This document shows, piece by piece, positions 1 to 7,142 of a DNA stretch of 16,998 bases. Numbering within the stretch: position 1 is the first letter of the stretch; the number at the start of each line of letters is the position of its first letter. The notes under the pieces are model-generated. The model saw only the letters and a list, made by a program, of their open reading frames with translations, did no database searches and was not told where the DNA came from. A program made the translations under genes and the position numbers. The DNA comes from Baffinella frigidus (lineage: Eukaryota; Cryptophyceae; Cryptomonadales; Baffinellaceae), in NCBI GenBank assembly GCA_026770585.1, contig MU646435.1, positions 431,462 through 448,459 of the forward strand, given 5' to 3'.

Positions 1-85
1 CCCCCCCCAACCCCAAACCCCAAATCCCAAACCCCGAACCCTAAACCCTAAACCCTACACCCTGAACCCTGAACCCTAACCATAG
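1..85 (+). repeat. Telomere-like array at the 3' end of an intron
   Basis: Degenerate CCCAAAC, CCCTAAA and CCCTGAA units run from the window edge to CCCTAACCATAG, which ends in an AG used as the acceptor for the first recognisable acyltransferase exon at 86. The array is C-rich on the sense strand of that gene. It is read as the distal part of an intron, not a chromosome end, because coding sequence follows directly. A true subtelomeric position to the left cannot be excluded. Confidence 0.7.
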
Positions 86-142
86 GTGCCCTTCGCGAAC
101 GTGCTATCGATGCCGGCAATGAACACGATCGTCGGCCGCAAG
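86..142 (+). CDS. DGAT2: DGAT2 exon A
   Basis: Nineteen codons reading VPFANVLSMPAMNTIVGRK between CATAG at 81-85 and the donor AAG|GTTGCG at 143. The IP/MP-x-N-x-(I/L) pattern upstream of GA-x-DV fits the region before the GG-x-AE block of the family. A decayed copy lies at 283-384. This is the least certain exon, because its phase does not fit the exon starting at 915 without one extra base. Confidence 0.55.
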
Positions 143-3100
143 GTTGCGAGCCTCGCCCCCAACCGGCCCTCACACAACGCTCAAATCAATTCGGTCCTTC
201 TATTTTTCTGGTACAAATTGGGCCAGGGACGTCCGATTCCGACGTCTTTGGCCTAAACCGATTGAGGCATTTGATCAACCTGATGCCCGCAATGAGCACA
301 GCGTTGCACACTAGGACGCGCGTTGAACACACTAGGATGCTTGTTAGACACACTAGGAAGATCAACACAATCGTCAGCCGAAAGGTTTCGAGCCTCACTC
401 CGTTCTTCTCGTGGTGCTTTACTGCACTGCTAGCGGGGAGATTTTGCTAATGTCAAACCCGATACAGTCACCGCCCTGAAACAAAACCTGCCGGTTTCAG
501 TCAACTCTCATTTTCAGTCAACTCTCCTTGGACTCGCTGCTGACAAACAAGGCCTCCGTGGGGTTTCGGTGTGAGGCTGACTTTCATTGTAAAAGTCACC
601 TGCGTGTCAGCTTTCTAAAAGGCGAGTGTGCTCCGCAGTTTGTGGGGGGCACAGCGACGGCGCTGTTCAACACGCCCTTTCTTCGCTTCATGTCCATGTC
701 AACCCTTCACCCTTCACCCTAAACCCTGAACCCTAAACCCTAAACCCTAAACCCTAAACCCTAAACCCTAAACCCTAAACCCTAAACCCTTGACCCTAAA
801 CACCAAACACCAAACACCAAACCTCAAACCCCAAACCCCAAACCCCAAACCCCAAACCCCAAACCCCAAACCTTAAACCCCAAACCTGAAACCCCAAACC
901 TACCGATGAAATAGGTACGGAGCCACAGACGTGAAGGCTGAATCAATGGAGAAGGAGCTGGACTCGGGGACGTGTGTCGGGATCGTTCCCGATGGCATCG
1001 CTGGGATCTTCCAGGTACGGGTTTAGAGTTTAGGTTTCAGGGTTCAAGGTTTGGGCGACGATGGTGTTCACGGCCGGGATGGAGAGCACGTAAACCCTAG
1101 ACCCTACGCCCGTGCAGTCCAATCGGAGTCCTACTAGATTGCGGGGTAGCTAGCATACTCATCTCGGAAGATGACTGAATCAGTTCCCTAATTAGCGTTT
1201 CCATTCAATTAGGAGGCCTTATTAAATTTACTATGCCCTGACTCATTTCTCCTATTCAACCTCCAATTTGAAAGGAACTGATTCAGTTATCTTCTGTGAT
1301 GAATACGGTGCTGGACGGCGGTGGACAGTAGGTCAATGCCACAAGCTGACGCCAGCGACCCACTCACGTCCATCGCTGGAGAGGGACTTACCAGCTCTAA
1401 AACGATTTTAAAAGCAAAGTCAGGACTTCCAAAGCCCTAAATTGTTTTCCATTATAAATTTTGTAAGGAGTCGCGTCCAATTCAAGTGGTCCGCTGGCGT
1501 TAGCTTTTTGCGTGAAAGTCTCCTACGACCGTGTCACTTGGAAGAGGTATGTTCTCTACTGCGTTCCGATCTGGAAACCGCGAAATCACAATTCACGAAT
1601 ATAAAACACTGCCGGGGTGCTGGTGTCCACACGAGAATGCCAGAGGGGGGTATTTAAAACCAATGTGGTTTTAAAAGTGGGCATTTGTGTAGTAACTTTC
1701 GTTGATTGGTCACGTAACCAGCCATGTATTGGCCAGTCACTGGAACACCTTATCCTAGCACAAATACTTACAACCCCACATACAAATAAGATCCTTCAGC
1801 ATTCTCGAGTGGGTGAGAACGTCAATGGTTGGAATTGATTTCGTGGCCGTTTCAGATCGATCTGAGAACCGTTCTGTGTTCACGTTTTCGGCACGGTTTC
1901 CGGCTCTGAACTTTACAATGCAAGGTTGAACAATACTGACTTTACAAAGACGCAGTGCGCTTTACAATATTGATTCCCGGCTCTGTGCTTCACAAAAACT
2001 TTACAATAATCTGCAATGCTTACTTACTTTACACGCGCGCAGTGCGCTTTACAAAAACGGCTCTACAATACTCTGTACTTGACAATAATGGCTCTACTGA
2101 GCAATAATGGCTCTTACTTTACACGCGCGCAGTGCACCGGGGAGAAGGAAGTGTTCCTCATCAAGCAGCGAAAGGGCATTGCAAAATTCGCGCTGCGCAC
2201 GGGCCACGTCATCGTCCCGGCGTATTCTGTCGGTAAGCCCATCTTTTCGACTCTCCGCCCATCTAATTACGCCCGTCTCTTCAACTCTCCGCCCATCTGA
2301 TTACGCTCCGGCCATCTATTGACGTCACGACCCAAATCACGCCCATCTAGTCACGTTATGACCCGGATCACGGGGCCACGTCATCATCCCGGCCTATTCC
2401 GTCGCTACTTTCCGCCCATCTATTCATGTCACGACCCGGATCACGACCATCTATTCGCATCACGGCCCGAATCACGTCATCATCCCGGCCTATTCCGCCG
2501 TTACTTTGCGACCATCTATTACTCACCCCTTCCTGAACTCACGTATCTCCACACTCATCGACACACCCGCCCGTCTATTCACTTCACGGTGGGCCACGTC
2601 ATCACCCCGGCCTATTCCGACGGTACTCCCCGCCCATCTATTCTACTCCCCGCCCATCTTTTACCCATCTATTACTATCCACCCATGTATTACTATTCGC
2701 CCATCTATTACTCGCCGCCCGTCTATTTACGTAACGACCCGCATCACGCACACGCGTGACCCGAATCACGCATCTGGTCTCTGTTTCTAATCCTAAACCC
2801 GAAACCCGAAACCCGGCAACACAGAGGTGTTCTCGGCAATCTACGACAGTTTCGGAATCATGTGTGTTTGCTTTACAATCTCTCTCCCTCACCCTACCAC
2901 GCGACGATGGCCTGTGTATCAAATCGGCATGTTTCCAAAGTCAACTCACCCACAAATCTGTCAACTTTGTGCGGATTCCGAACAAAGATACTTTCAGTAG
3001 TGCAAGAATAATAGGAAGACGGATCGGGATTGGTACACATGTTATCGTCGCGAAGTAACCCTTCAACCCTCTTTCAGGCAACACAGAGGCGTTCTCGGCA

Positions 3101-5552
3101 ATCTACGACAGTTTCGGAATCTTGAAGTGGATCTCGCGCAAGCTGCAGGCAACATCCCCAGCCACTTTTGGTGGGGAGTGTTTCAAAAGTCACGTTTGGA
3201 ACCTTTTGAAACGTGGAGCGGAATCTGAGAGTCGCATCCCCAAAGTCAACGGTTTAGTAAGTGCATCGTCCACTTTTGCCGCCCTGCCCCACGGCTTTTA
3301 GTCAACTGAACCCGAACGGGTTCGAAGGCGTATCTTCCAGCGAGATTCCCAGTCCAGAAGGACCGGTTTTAAAATAGTCTTTTTTATGGCCCCGCGTGGA
3401 AACCCTAAACCTTGGCCTCGATTTTCGCGGGCGTCGGTTTCCTTCTTCTGGGGGCGGATTTCCCTCAACATCCCATCACGACTGTCAAAAGGCGAATACA
3501 CGGGCAACGGAGGTCGTTGTCCGTCTATTCGCCTTTTGCAGTGTGTCGATCGAATTTGATGGGTGTGCGCATCGTCTTCCAGAAAACGCTACAACCCTCA
3601 CCATTTTAAAATAACATCCTCCCCACTCCGGACGTGGCGCAGGCGTCGATATTCTTCTTCTGGGGGCGGTTTTTCCTCAACATCCCGCGGCGAGTCAACG
3701 TGACGATGCTTGTTGGGAAGCCTATCTACACCACCAAGAAGGTGAAGCCCTGAAACAGAGCGGGGGGGAGAGAGAAAGAGGGGGATGGAGAGAGCGAGCG
3801 GGATGGATAGAGAGAGAGAGATAGAGGGAGAGAGAGGGAAAGAGAGAGAGAGAGAGGGGGGGGGGGGGGGGGGGTGAGGGAAAGAGGGAGAGGGAGGGGG
3901 AGAGAGGGGGAGGGAGGGGGAGAGAGGGGGGGGGGGGGGGGGGAGGGGGGGAGAGAGAGAGAGGGTCAGAGAGGGGCAGAGAGGGGCAGAGAGGGGCAGG
4001 GAGAGGCACAGAGGGGAAGTGAGAGACTGTTTGCAATATGCACCGCGCGAGACCTGTCCGAAATGCTCATCAGAAGAATGAACCCCGAAACCCGAAACCC
4101 GAAACTCGAAACCCCTAACCTGAAACCCTCAGCCCCTTACTCTAAACCCTAAACCCTAAACCCTGAACCCTACACCCTAAACCTTAAACCCTAAACCCTC
4201 CACGCCAGGTCATCAGTGGAAATTTCAGAGCGCAACCTTTCGTTTCGTGGTACTAAATTGTACACAGCCACCTGGTGAGACGCAGCTCCTCGTCCTTTCC
4301 ACGGCCGGCCCGAATACAAAATTTCGGGCCCGGGTACAAAATTTAAAGTCAGACTTGTATATGAAAATCTGAGTCATGACCTGGCGTGGAACCTAAAGGC
4401 GTCAACTTAACGCAGGAGGAGAAAGACATCACGCCGGAGGATGTAGACCGCGTGCACCAGCAGCTCCTCGACGCCGTCCAGGTTACGAGCCTCGTCTCTT
4501 CTTCTTACGCCCTACGGTAGGGCCTTAGGACCTGCCTGGGGCGAGTTAGTGTGGATATTCACCCTATGGCCACTTAAGGGATAGACCGCGTGCACCAGCA
4601 GCTCCTCGACGCCGTTTAGGTTACGAGCCTCCTTCTTTAGGTTAGGAGCCCCCCTCTTCCCGGACTCTGGAGGAGCAGGACATCACGCCGGAGGATATCC
4701 CTCAAGTGGCGAGTAGGCTCATACGCCCTACCGTAGGGCCCTAGGACCTGTCTAGGACCTCTCGGGGGTCAATTTTAACCCCCTCGCCACTTAAGGGATA
4801 GACCGCGTGCATCAGCAGCTCCTCGACGCCGTGCAGGTTACGCACCTCTCTCTTGAAGTTACTACACACTTTACTACACACGATTTTAGTTTAGGCAGTC
4901 ATCTAGTCAAGTATAACTCTGACTGTCTTAAGACCTTGCTCGGATAGCGAGGGGGCAAACGGATCGGGTAATTTCTGGCTAGCCTTTCAAATGGGAAGTC
5001 TAGCGCCCACAAATTGGACACGACTCGTTTCAATTTTTGAATTCGTACCCAAATTAAAAATATCCATTTTCCCCCTTGCTATCCGACCAAGGCGGTCCTC
5101 TTCTCTTCTTCTTTATTACTCTCGACACAGGTCCTAGATAAGCCCTTAAGCCTTGAGTTGATCCTCTCTCTTTAGGTTACGATCCTCCTTCTTTAGGTTA
5201 TGAGGAGCCTCCCTCTTAAGGTTATCAGGCCCCTAAGCCCTAAACCCCGCCCTGAAATGTCTCTCCCTCCAATACCACGGAACCCTACACCCTGCACCCT
5301 GCACCCTACACCCTACACCCTGCACCCGACAACCTGCACCCTACAACCTGCACCCTACACCCTGCACCCTACACCCTACACCCTGCACCCTACAACCTGC
5401 ACCTTACACCCTGCACCCTACACCCTAAACCCTAAACCCTACACCCTAAACCCTAAACCCTAAACACTAAACCCTAAACCCTAAAGCAGGACATGTTCGA
5501 CTCGCACAAGGCTGCGTTGGGGTGGGGGCACAAGATTATGTCGTTTGAGTGA
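86..5552 (+). CDS. DGAT2: DGAT2-family acyltransferase, C-terminal half, seven exons
   Basis: Enzymes of this family (diacylglycerol/monoacylglycerol acyltransferase 2) transfer an acyl group from acyl-CoA to diacylglycerol or monoacylglycerol at the endoplasmic reticulum, giving storage lipid. Seven exons encode about 184 residues: 86-142, 915-1014, 2133-2232, 3078-3148, 3643-3741, 4416-4481 and 5490-5552. Joined, they show the family blocks in order: GIVPDGIAGIF (usually a GG-x-AE motif), VFLIKQRKGIAKFALRTG, VIVPAYSVGNT, FFFWGRF, MLVGKPIY, TPEDVDRVH and DMFDSHKAALG, ending in SFE and a stop. The last six junctions keep phase. The junction between 142 and 915 does not close cleanly. The HPHG active-site block belongs to exons left of the window. 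Introns are unusually rich in telomere-like repeats, microsatellites and foldback elements, and most exons have a damaged copy nearby. The family is well supported. Substrate preference, and whether the gene is still functional, are not known. Confidence 0.78.
283..384 (+). pseudogene. Broken copy of DGAT2 exon A
   Basis: The ends match exon A (ATGCCCGCAATGA at the left; AACACAATCGTCAGCCGAAAG or near equivalents at the right, followed by GTTTCGAGCCTC). The middle is split by about 65 bases containing three units of a 15-18 base repeat with CACTAGGA. The intron start after it also matches the intron start after exon A, so exon edge and intron were duplicated together. Confidence 0.6.
399..713. 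other. Intron sequence with no recognised feature
   Basis: Lies between the broken exon A copy and the telomere-like array. It has short direct repeats around CAGTCAACTCTC (near 500-525). No coding block, RNA gene or foldback element was recognised. Confidence 0.5.
714..900 (+). repeat. Telomere-like array ending 14 nt before DGAT2 exon B
   Basis: About ten perfect CCCTAAA units (roughly 725-787), then CACCAAA and CCCCAAA variants. It is C-rich on the sense strand of the host gene and stops just upstream of the AATAG acceptor used for exon B. Confidence 0.9.
915..1014 (+). CDS. DGAT2: DGAT2 exon B (GG-x-AE region)
   Basis: After AATAG at 910-914 the frame reads one base and then 33 codons beginning YGATDVKAESMEKELDSG and ending GIVPDGIAGIFQ. 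The donor is CAG|GTACGG at 1015. The family normally has GG-x-AE where this gene has DGIAG, so the second Gly-pair residue and the Glu are both changed. This is notable if the gene is active. An alternative acceptor at 928 would also keep the reading frame but shortens the exon. Confidence 0.75.
1154..1310. mobile_element. Foldback element G (inverted repeats about 33 bp)
   Basis: The left arm CATCTCGGAAGATGACTGAA followed by TCAGTTCC is matched by the reverse complement of the right arm (GGAACTGATTCAGTTATCTT and on to GATGAATAC). The middle is about 90 bp of AT-rich sequence with no coding capacity. It looks like a miniature inverted-repeat transposable element (MITE). Only one copy is seen here, inside the intron after exon B. 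Confidence 0.75.
1311..2015. other. Long intron sequence with no recognised gene
   Basis: Mixed-composition sequence between foldback G and the repeats before exon C. Short reading frames occur but none shows family motifs or splice-consistent structure. The stretch near 1915-2000 repeats CTTTACAA-like words. Confidence 0.45.
2016..2132 (+). repeat. Duplicated acceptor region of DGAT2 exon C
   Basis: The 18-base word TTTACACGCGCGCAGTGC occurs at about 2029-2046 and again at 2119-2136. In the second copy it is the 3' splice site (GCGCAG|TGC) of exon C. Short units with ACAATAATGGCTCTAC lie between. The acceptor has therefore been copied upstream without the exon body. Confidence 0.65.
2133..2232 (+). 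CDS. DGAT2: DGAT2 exon C (RKG block)
   Basis: Thirty-three codons plus one base. The frame reads CTGEKEVFLIKQRKGIAK, then FALRTGHVIVPAYSV. The VFL-x-x-x-RKG-x-x-x-x-A-x-x-x-G-x-x-(V/I)VP signature is the most diagnostic part of the family. The acceptor is GCGCAG at 2132 and the donor is TCG|GTAAGC at 2233. Phase 1 at the donor matches exon D, which supplies the other two bases of the Gly codon. Confidence 0.85.
2233..2745 (+). repeat. Minisatellite built from the end of DGAT2 exon C
   Basis: The last about 30 bases of exon C (GCCACGTCATC...CCGGC(C/G)TATTC) recur at about 2375-2404, 2473-2500 and 2593-2623. They are separated by units around CCGCCCATCTATT and CACGACCCG(G/A)ATCACG. Some copies still read HVI(I/T)PAYS but none continues into an exon. 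This is a tandem array in the intron seeded by exon and donor sequence. Confidence 0.75.
2816..2859 (+). pseudogene. Truncated copy of DGAT2 exon D, no acceptor AG
   Basis: It reads GNTEVFSAIYDSFGI and is nearly identical to exon D at 3078, but is preceded by CCCGAAACCCG with no AG, so it lacks the 3' splice site. It diverges after the GGAATC codons. A short telomere-like CCCGAAA run (2793-2815) abuts its left edge. Confidence 0.7.
3078..3148 (+). CDS. DGAT2: DGAT2 exon D
   Basis: The acceptor CTCTTTCAG at 3069-3077 is the best pyrimidine-rich 3' splice site in the gene. Two bases complete the Gly codon from exon C, then 23 codons read NTEAFSAIYDSFGILKWISR and KLQ. The exon ends at CTGCAG followed by GCAACA, so either the intron uses a GC donor or the exon end differs. 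Joining here leads in phase into exon E. Confidence 0.75.
3431..3474 (+). pseudogene. Truncated copy of DGAT2 exon E
   Basis: GCGTCG...TTCTTCTTCTGGGGGCGG and CTCAACATCCC match the first half of exon E at 3643. The copy then stops, and a 64-bp hairpin follows six bases later. No AG is found directly before it. Confidence 0.7.
3481..3544. repeat. Perfect-like hairpin, 29-bp arms
   Basis: The arms AAAAGGCGAATA and CGGGCAACG pair with CGTTGTCCG and TATTCGCCTTTT around a GAGGT loop, with only two small mismatches. It lies just right of the broken exon E copy. It may be a small foldback insertion or a site where copying of the exon broke off. Confidence 0.75.
3643..3741 (+). CDS. DGAT2: DGAT2 exon E (FWGR and VGKPI blocks)
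   Basis: Thirty-three codons, phase 0 at both ends, reading ASIFFFWGRFFLNIPRRVNV and TMLVGKPIYTTKK. The LFWGR-like, IP-x-R and VGKPI motifs are typical of the C-terminal third of the family. The acceptor is GGCGCAG at 3636-3642 and the donor is AAG|GTGAAG at 3742. Confidence 0.85.
3761..4025 (+). repeat. Purine microsatellite (GA)n with poly-G runs
   Basis: GA, GGGA and GGGGA units with uninterrupted G runs of roughly 17-19 bases near 3857-3874 and 3928-3944, ending in GAGAGGGGCA repeats. It lies inside the intron after exon E. Long proline/leucine or Gly/Arg reading frames through it are artefacts. Confidence 0.9.
4078..4200 (+). repeat. Telomere-like array (CCCGAAA to CCCTAAA)
   Basis: Starts as CCCGAAA units and changes to CCCTAAA/CCCTGAA/CCCTACA units. 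C-rich on the sense strand of the host gene, in the intron before exon F, but about 215 nt from that acceptor. Confidence 0.85.
4416..4481 (+). CDS. DGAT2: DGAT2 exon F
   Basis: Twenty-two codons, phase 0, reading EEKDITPEDVDRVHQQLLDAVQ across the exon. The TP-x-x-VD-x-(Y/V)H pattern is the family's C-terminal amphipathic helix. The acceptor is ACGCAG at 4410-4415 and the donor is CAG|GTTACG at 4482. Two partial copies follow within 370 bp, one interrupted by foldback element B. Confidence 0.8.
4507..4619 (+). pseudogene. Half-copy of DGAT2 exon F fused to a truncated B element
   Basis: CCCTACGGTAGGG and the right end CACTTAAGGGATA of a B-family element (to 4583) run straight into GACCGCGTGCACCAGCAGCT and the rest of exon F. 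The left half of the exon is absent. The structure matches the right part of the element-split copy downstream, so this block was duplicated after the element inserted. Confidence 0.7.
4670..4842 (+). pseudogene. Copy of DGAT2 exon F split by a B element
   Basis: The left half of exon F (4670-4695, ending GCCGGAGGA) and the right half (4801-4842, starting GACCGCGTGCATCAG) flank a complete 105-bp foldback. The intact exon shows GGAGGATGTAGACCGCG at the same place, giving a near-empty site for comparison. Confidence 0.8.
4696..4800. mobile_element. Foldback element B, copy B2
   Basis: TATCCCTCAAGTGGCGAG at the left and CTCGCCACTTAAGGGATA at the right form the inverted ends. The centre has CCCTACCGTAGGGCCCTAGG. 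Each end finishes in TA, consistent with a TA target duplication. It sits inside a copy of DGAT2 exon F. Confidence 0.85.
4934..5092. mobile_element. Foldback element H (inverted ends about 30 bp)
   Basis: CCTTGCTCGGATAGCGAGGG at the left matches the reverse complement of CCCTTGCTATCCGACCAAGG at the right, and similarity continues inward for about ten more bases. The centre is AT-rich and non-coding. Single copy in this window, in the intron after exon F. Confidence 0.78.
5226..5489 (+). repeat. Telomere-like array abutting DGAT2 exon G
   Basis: CCCTACA and CCCTGCA units (about 5282-5425) change to CCCTAAA units and end CCCTAAAGCAG, where the AG is the 3' splice site of exon G at 5490. C-rich on the sense strand. 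Confidence 0.88.
5490..5552 (+). CDS. DGAT2: DGAT2 terminal exon G, first copy
   Basis: Twenty codons and a TGA stop, reading DMFDSHKAALGWGHKIMSFE. The F-x-x-HK-x-x-x-G pattern is the family C terminus. It joins exon F in phase 0. The acceptor AAAGCAG is supplied by the end of a telomere-like array. A second copy at 6093 differs by one residue (L for M), so either could be the one used. Confidence 0.8.
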   Translation, partial: DMFDSHKAALGWGHKIMSFE

Positions 5553-5562
5553 CATTGTTGGG

Positions 5563-5713
5563 GGAATTTCATGTGGAAACACTTTTAATTTATAAACTTG
5601 GATTCAATCAAAATTGCTACACGGTTGCTTTAATATTACTAGTAAAGATCGTTATGTGTAGTAAATTTCGTTGAAGCAAGTTTATAAATTAAAAACAAAT
5701 CCATATGAAATTG
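5563..5713. mobile_element. Foldback element F (AT-rich, arms about 65 bp)
   Basis: The left arm AATTTCATGTGG...TTTTAATTTATAAACTTG and the right arm CAAGTTTATAAATTAAAA...CATATGAAATT are imperfect reverse complements over most of their length. The middle carries a TACTAGTA palindrome. It starts ten bases after the stop of exon G copy 1. Confidence 0.78.
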
Positions 5714-5774
5714 GTCACATTGCCTTTCACGTTTTGGTAGGGAACGTGGCCAGCACCCCTGCACCCAGGTCGCC

Positions 5775-5878
5775 TATCCCTTAAGTGACCAACGGGCGAA
5801 TAATCGCCCGTGGAAGCCCTGGGCAGGTCCTAGGGCCCTACGGTAGGGCGTATGCGCCTACTGGTCACTTAAGGGATA
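5775..5878. mobile_element. Foldback element B, copy B3
   Basis: TATCCCTTAAGTGACCA at the left and TGGTCACTTAAGGGATA at the right are near-perfect inverted ends. The centre contains CCTAGGGCCCTACGGTAGGG. Length 104 bp. Confidence 0.88.
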
Positions 5879-5930
5879 ACCGGCCGGCCTGGAAGTGCGG
5901 CTACAACCGGACCGCTCCAAATCAAAACCT

Positions 5931-6053
5931 TACAGGGGTACCTCGCTCATAAGCAACCAATCCCCCCCAGGACCCTACAGTAGGCCTATGCCTAGGGCCC
6001 TATGGTGGTCCTCTGGGGGGGGGGGCGTTTCTTATGAGCGAGATACCCCTGTA
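5931..6053. mobile_element. Foldback element A, copy A1
   Basis: TACAGGGGTACCTCGCTCAT at the left matches the reverse complement of ATGAGCGAGATACCCCTGTA at the right. The middle has a C run, CCTACAGTAGGCCTATGCCTAGGG and a G run. It lies about 40 nt upstream of the second copy of DGAT2 exon G. Confidence 0.9.
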
Positions 6054-6092
6054 CTTGTATCTGAAATTTGTGTTTGTGGCTTGGCGTGGCAG

Positions 6093-6155
6093 GATATGTT
6101 CGACTCGCACAAGGCCGCGTTGGGCTGGGGGCACAAGATTCTGTCGTTTGAGTGA
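6093..6155 (+). CDS. DGAT2: DGAT2 terminal exon G, second copy
   Basis: The same twenty residues as the exon at 5490 except L for M near the end, with an intact TGA stop and a good acceptor (GGCGTGGCAG). The frame is undamaged, so it could be the real last exon with the first copy skipped, or an alternative 3' end. Confidence 0.65.
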   Translation, partial: DMFDSHKAALGWGHKILSFE

Positions 6156-6262
6156 TCCTCCTCCTCCTCCTCATCATCATCATCATCATCCTCCTCCTCC
6201 TCCTCCTTCCTGATCTTCCTCTTACCCCGCTTCTTCTTCGTCCTCTTCGTCTTCTTCTTCTT
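6156..6262 (+). repeat. Trinucleotide microsatellite (TCC/TCA/TTC)
   Basis: (TCC)n, (TCA)n, (TCC)n, then CTTCTTCTTC runs start directly after the stop codon of exon G copy 2, so they probably lie in the 3' untranslated or flanking region. Confidence 0.85.
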
Positions 6263-6495
6263 AGTTAGTGCTCTCGAGCCTAAAAACGGTTCAGGTGATC
6301 CAGCGGGATCCCAGCTCGCAAGTTAGGTTTAGCGTTTGCAACATCCTCTGCCCGTCAGCGCCTCGGATCTCTGCGGGTGGTCCGAGCTCTTTACATAGGT
6401 CCGCGTGGAACCTAGCCTCCTCGGGGGGGGGGGGGTGCATGGTGTGCATTGTGGTATCAATAAAGCTCATCGTGGCGAGGCGCTGTGTCTTAAAC
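6263..6495. other. Spacer with no recognised gene
   Basis: Downstream of the acyltransferase. It contains a 13-base G run (6423-6435) and an AATAAA at 6459-6464 that could act as a polyadenylation signal. No coding motif seen. Confidence 0.35.
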
Positions 6496-6634
6496 CCACT
6501 TCGCAGCCACCGGGGGCTTCACGGATACAGTCCATCTAAACGATTTGTACTAGAATCGTATCCATTTCCCTAGAACCTAACCGGAATTTCACCTTGAATT
6601 CAAGGTGAAAAGGTCCTCGGTCGCTGCTAAGTGG
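6496..6634 (+). mobile_element. Element D, copy D1 (139 bp)
   Basis: Ends CCACTTCGCAGCCA and CGCTGCTAAGTGG are short inverted repeats. The interior word CCATCTAAACGATTTGTACT and a small hairpin (TTCACCTTGAATTCAAGGTGAA) are shared by all members. Five members occur in the window. Confidence 0.88.
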
Positions 6635-6743
6635 CACCAATCCATCAGATGATACCAACACCATCACCATAAGTGGAGAAGGAGAATGGGAGACCTTAAT
6701 TCATACCGAGACACGGCCGCCATGAAGTGAGGCTAGGTTTCAG

Positions 6744-6868
6744 TACAGGGGCACCTCGATCATACGAAAGCGCTCCGCCCCCCTTAGGACCCTACAGTAG
6801 GCCTATGCCTAGGGCCATATGGTGGCCCTATGGGGGGTGCGGTTTCTTATGAGCGAGGTACCCCTGTA
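6744..6868. mobile_element. Foldback element A, copy A2
   Basis: Left end TACAGGGGCACCTCGATCAT and right end ATGAGCGAGGTACCCCTGTA. It is followed by GGTTTCAG and then copy A3. The same GGTTTCAG precedes A2, so A2 and A3 may have arisen by unequal tandem duplication. Confidence 0.88.
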
Positions 6869-6876
6869 GGTTTCAG

Positions 6877-7000
6877 TACAGGAGTACCTCGCTCATAAGA
6901 AAGTGCTCCGCCCCCCCTAGTACCACCGTAGGGCCCTAGGCATAGGCCTACTGCAGGGTCCTAGGAGGAGGCGCTTTCTTATGAGCGAGGTACCCCTGCA
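6877..7000. mobile_element. Foldback element A, copy A3
   Basis: Left end TACAGGAGTACCTCGCTCAT, right end ATGAGCGAGGTACCCCTGCA. The interior is in reverse orientation relative to A1 and A2: CACCGTAGGGCCCTAGGCAT, then AGGCCTACTGCAGGGTCC. The final TA is changed to CA. Confidence 0.88.
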
Positions 7001-7075
7001 GATGCCGAGAGGATTCCCGGCAAAAGTGGCCGTCCGCAACTTAAGCCTGGCGAGCCTGGCGAGAGGACTCTCTAT

Positions 7076-7107
7076 GTAAAGTGACTCTGGTCATCCTACA
7101 CGGGACT
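7076..7107 (+). repeat. Short repeat shared with 10563-10598
   Basis: GTAAAGTGACTCTGGTCATC followed by CTACACGGGA matches a 36-bp foldback at 10563-10598 (TCCCGTGTA...TACACGGGA). The left arm is degenerate here. Confidence 0.6.
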
Positions 7108-7142
7108 GTATTCCCAGCTTGGCGAGCCGTCTCGCCGCCTCC

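Noticed and set aside
3722-4036. Long proline/serine/leucine-rich frame on the minus strand
   Set aside because: It is the translation of a GA microsatellite with poly-G runs inside an intron of the plus-strand gene.
5200-5463. Plus-strand frame of repeated TLHPTPY and TLNPKP units
   Set aside because: It is a translation of the telomere-like array. No flanking coding motif is in the same frame.
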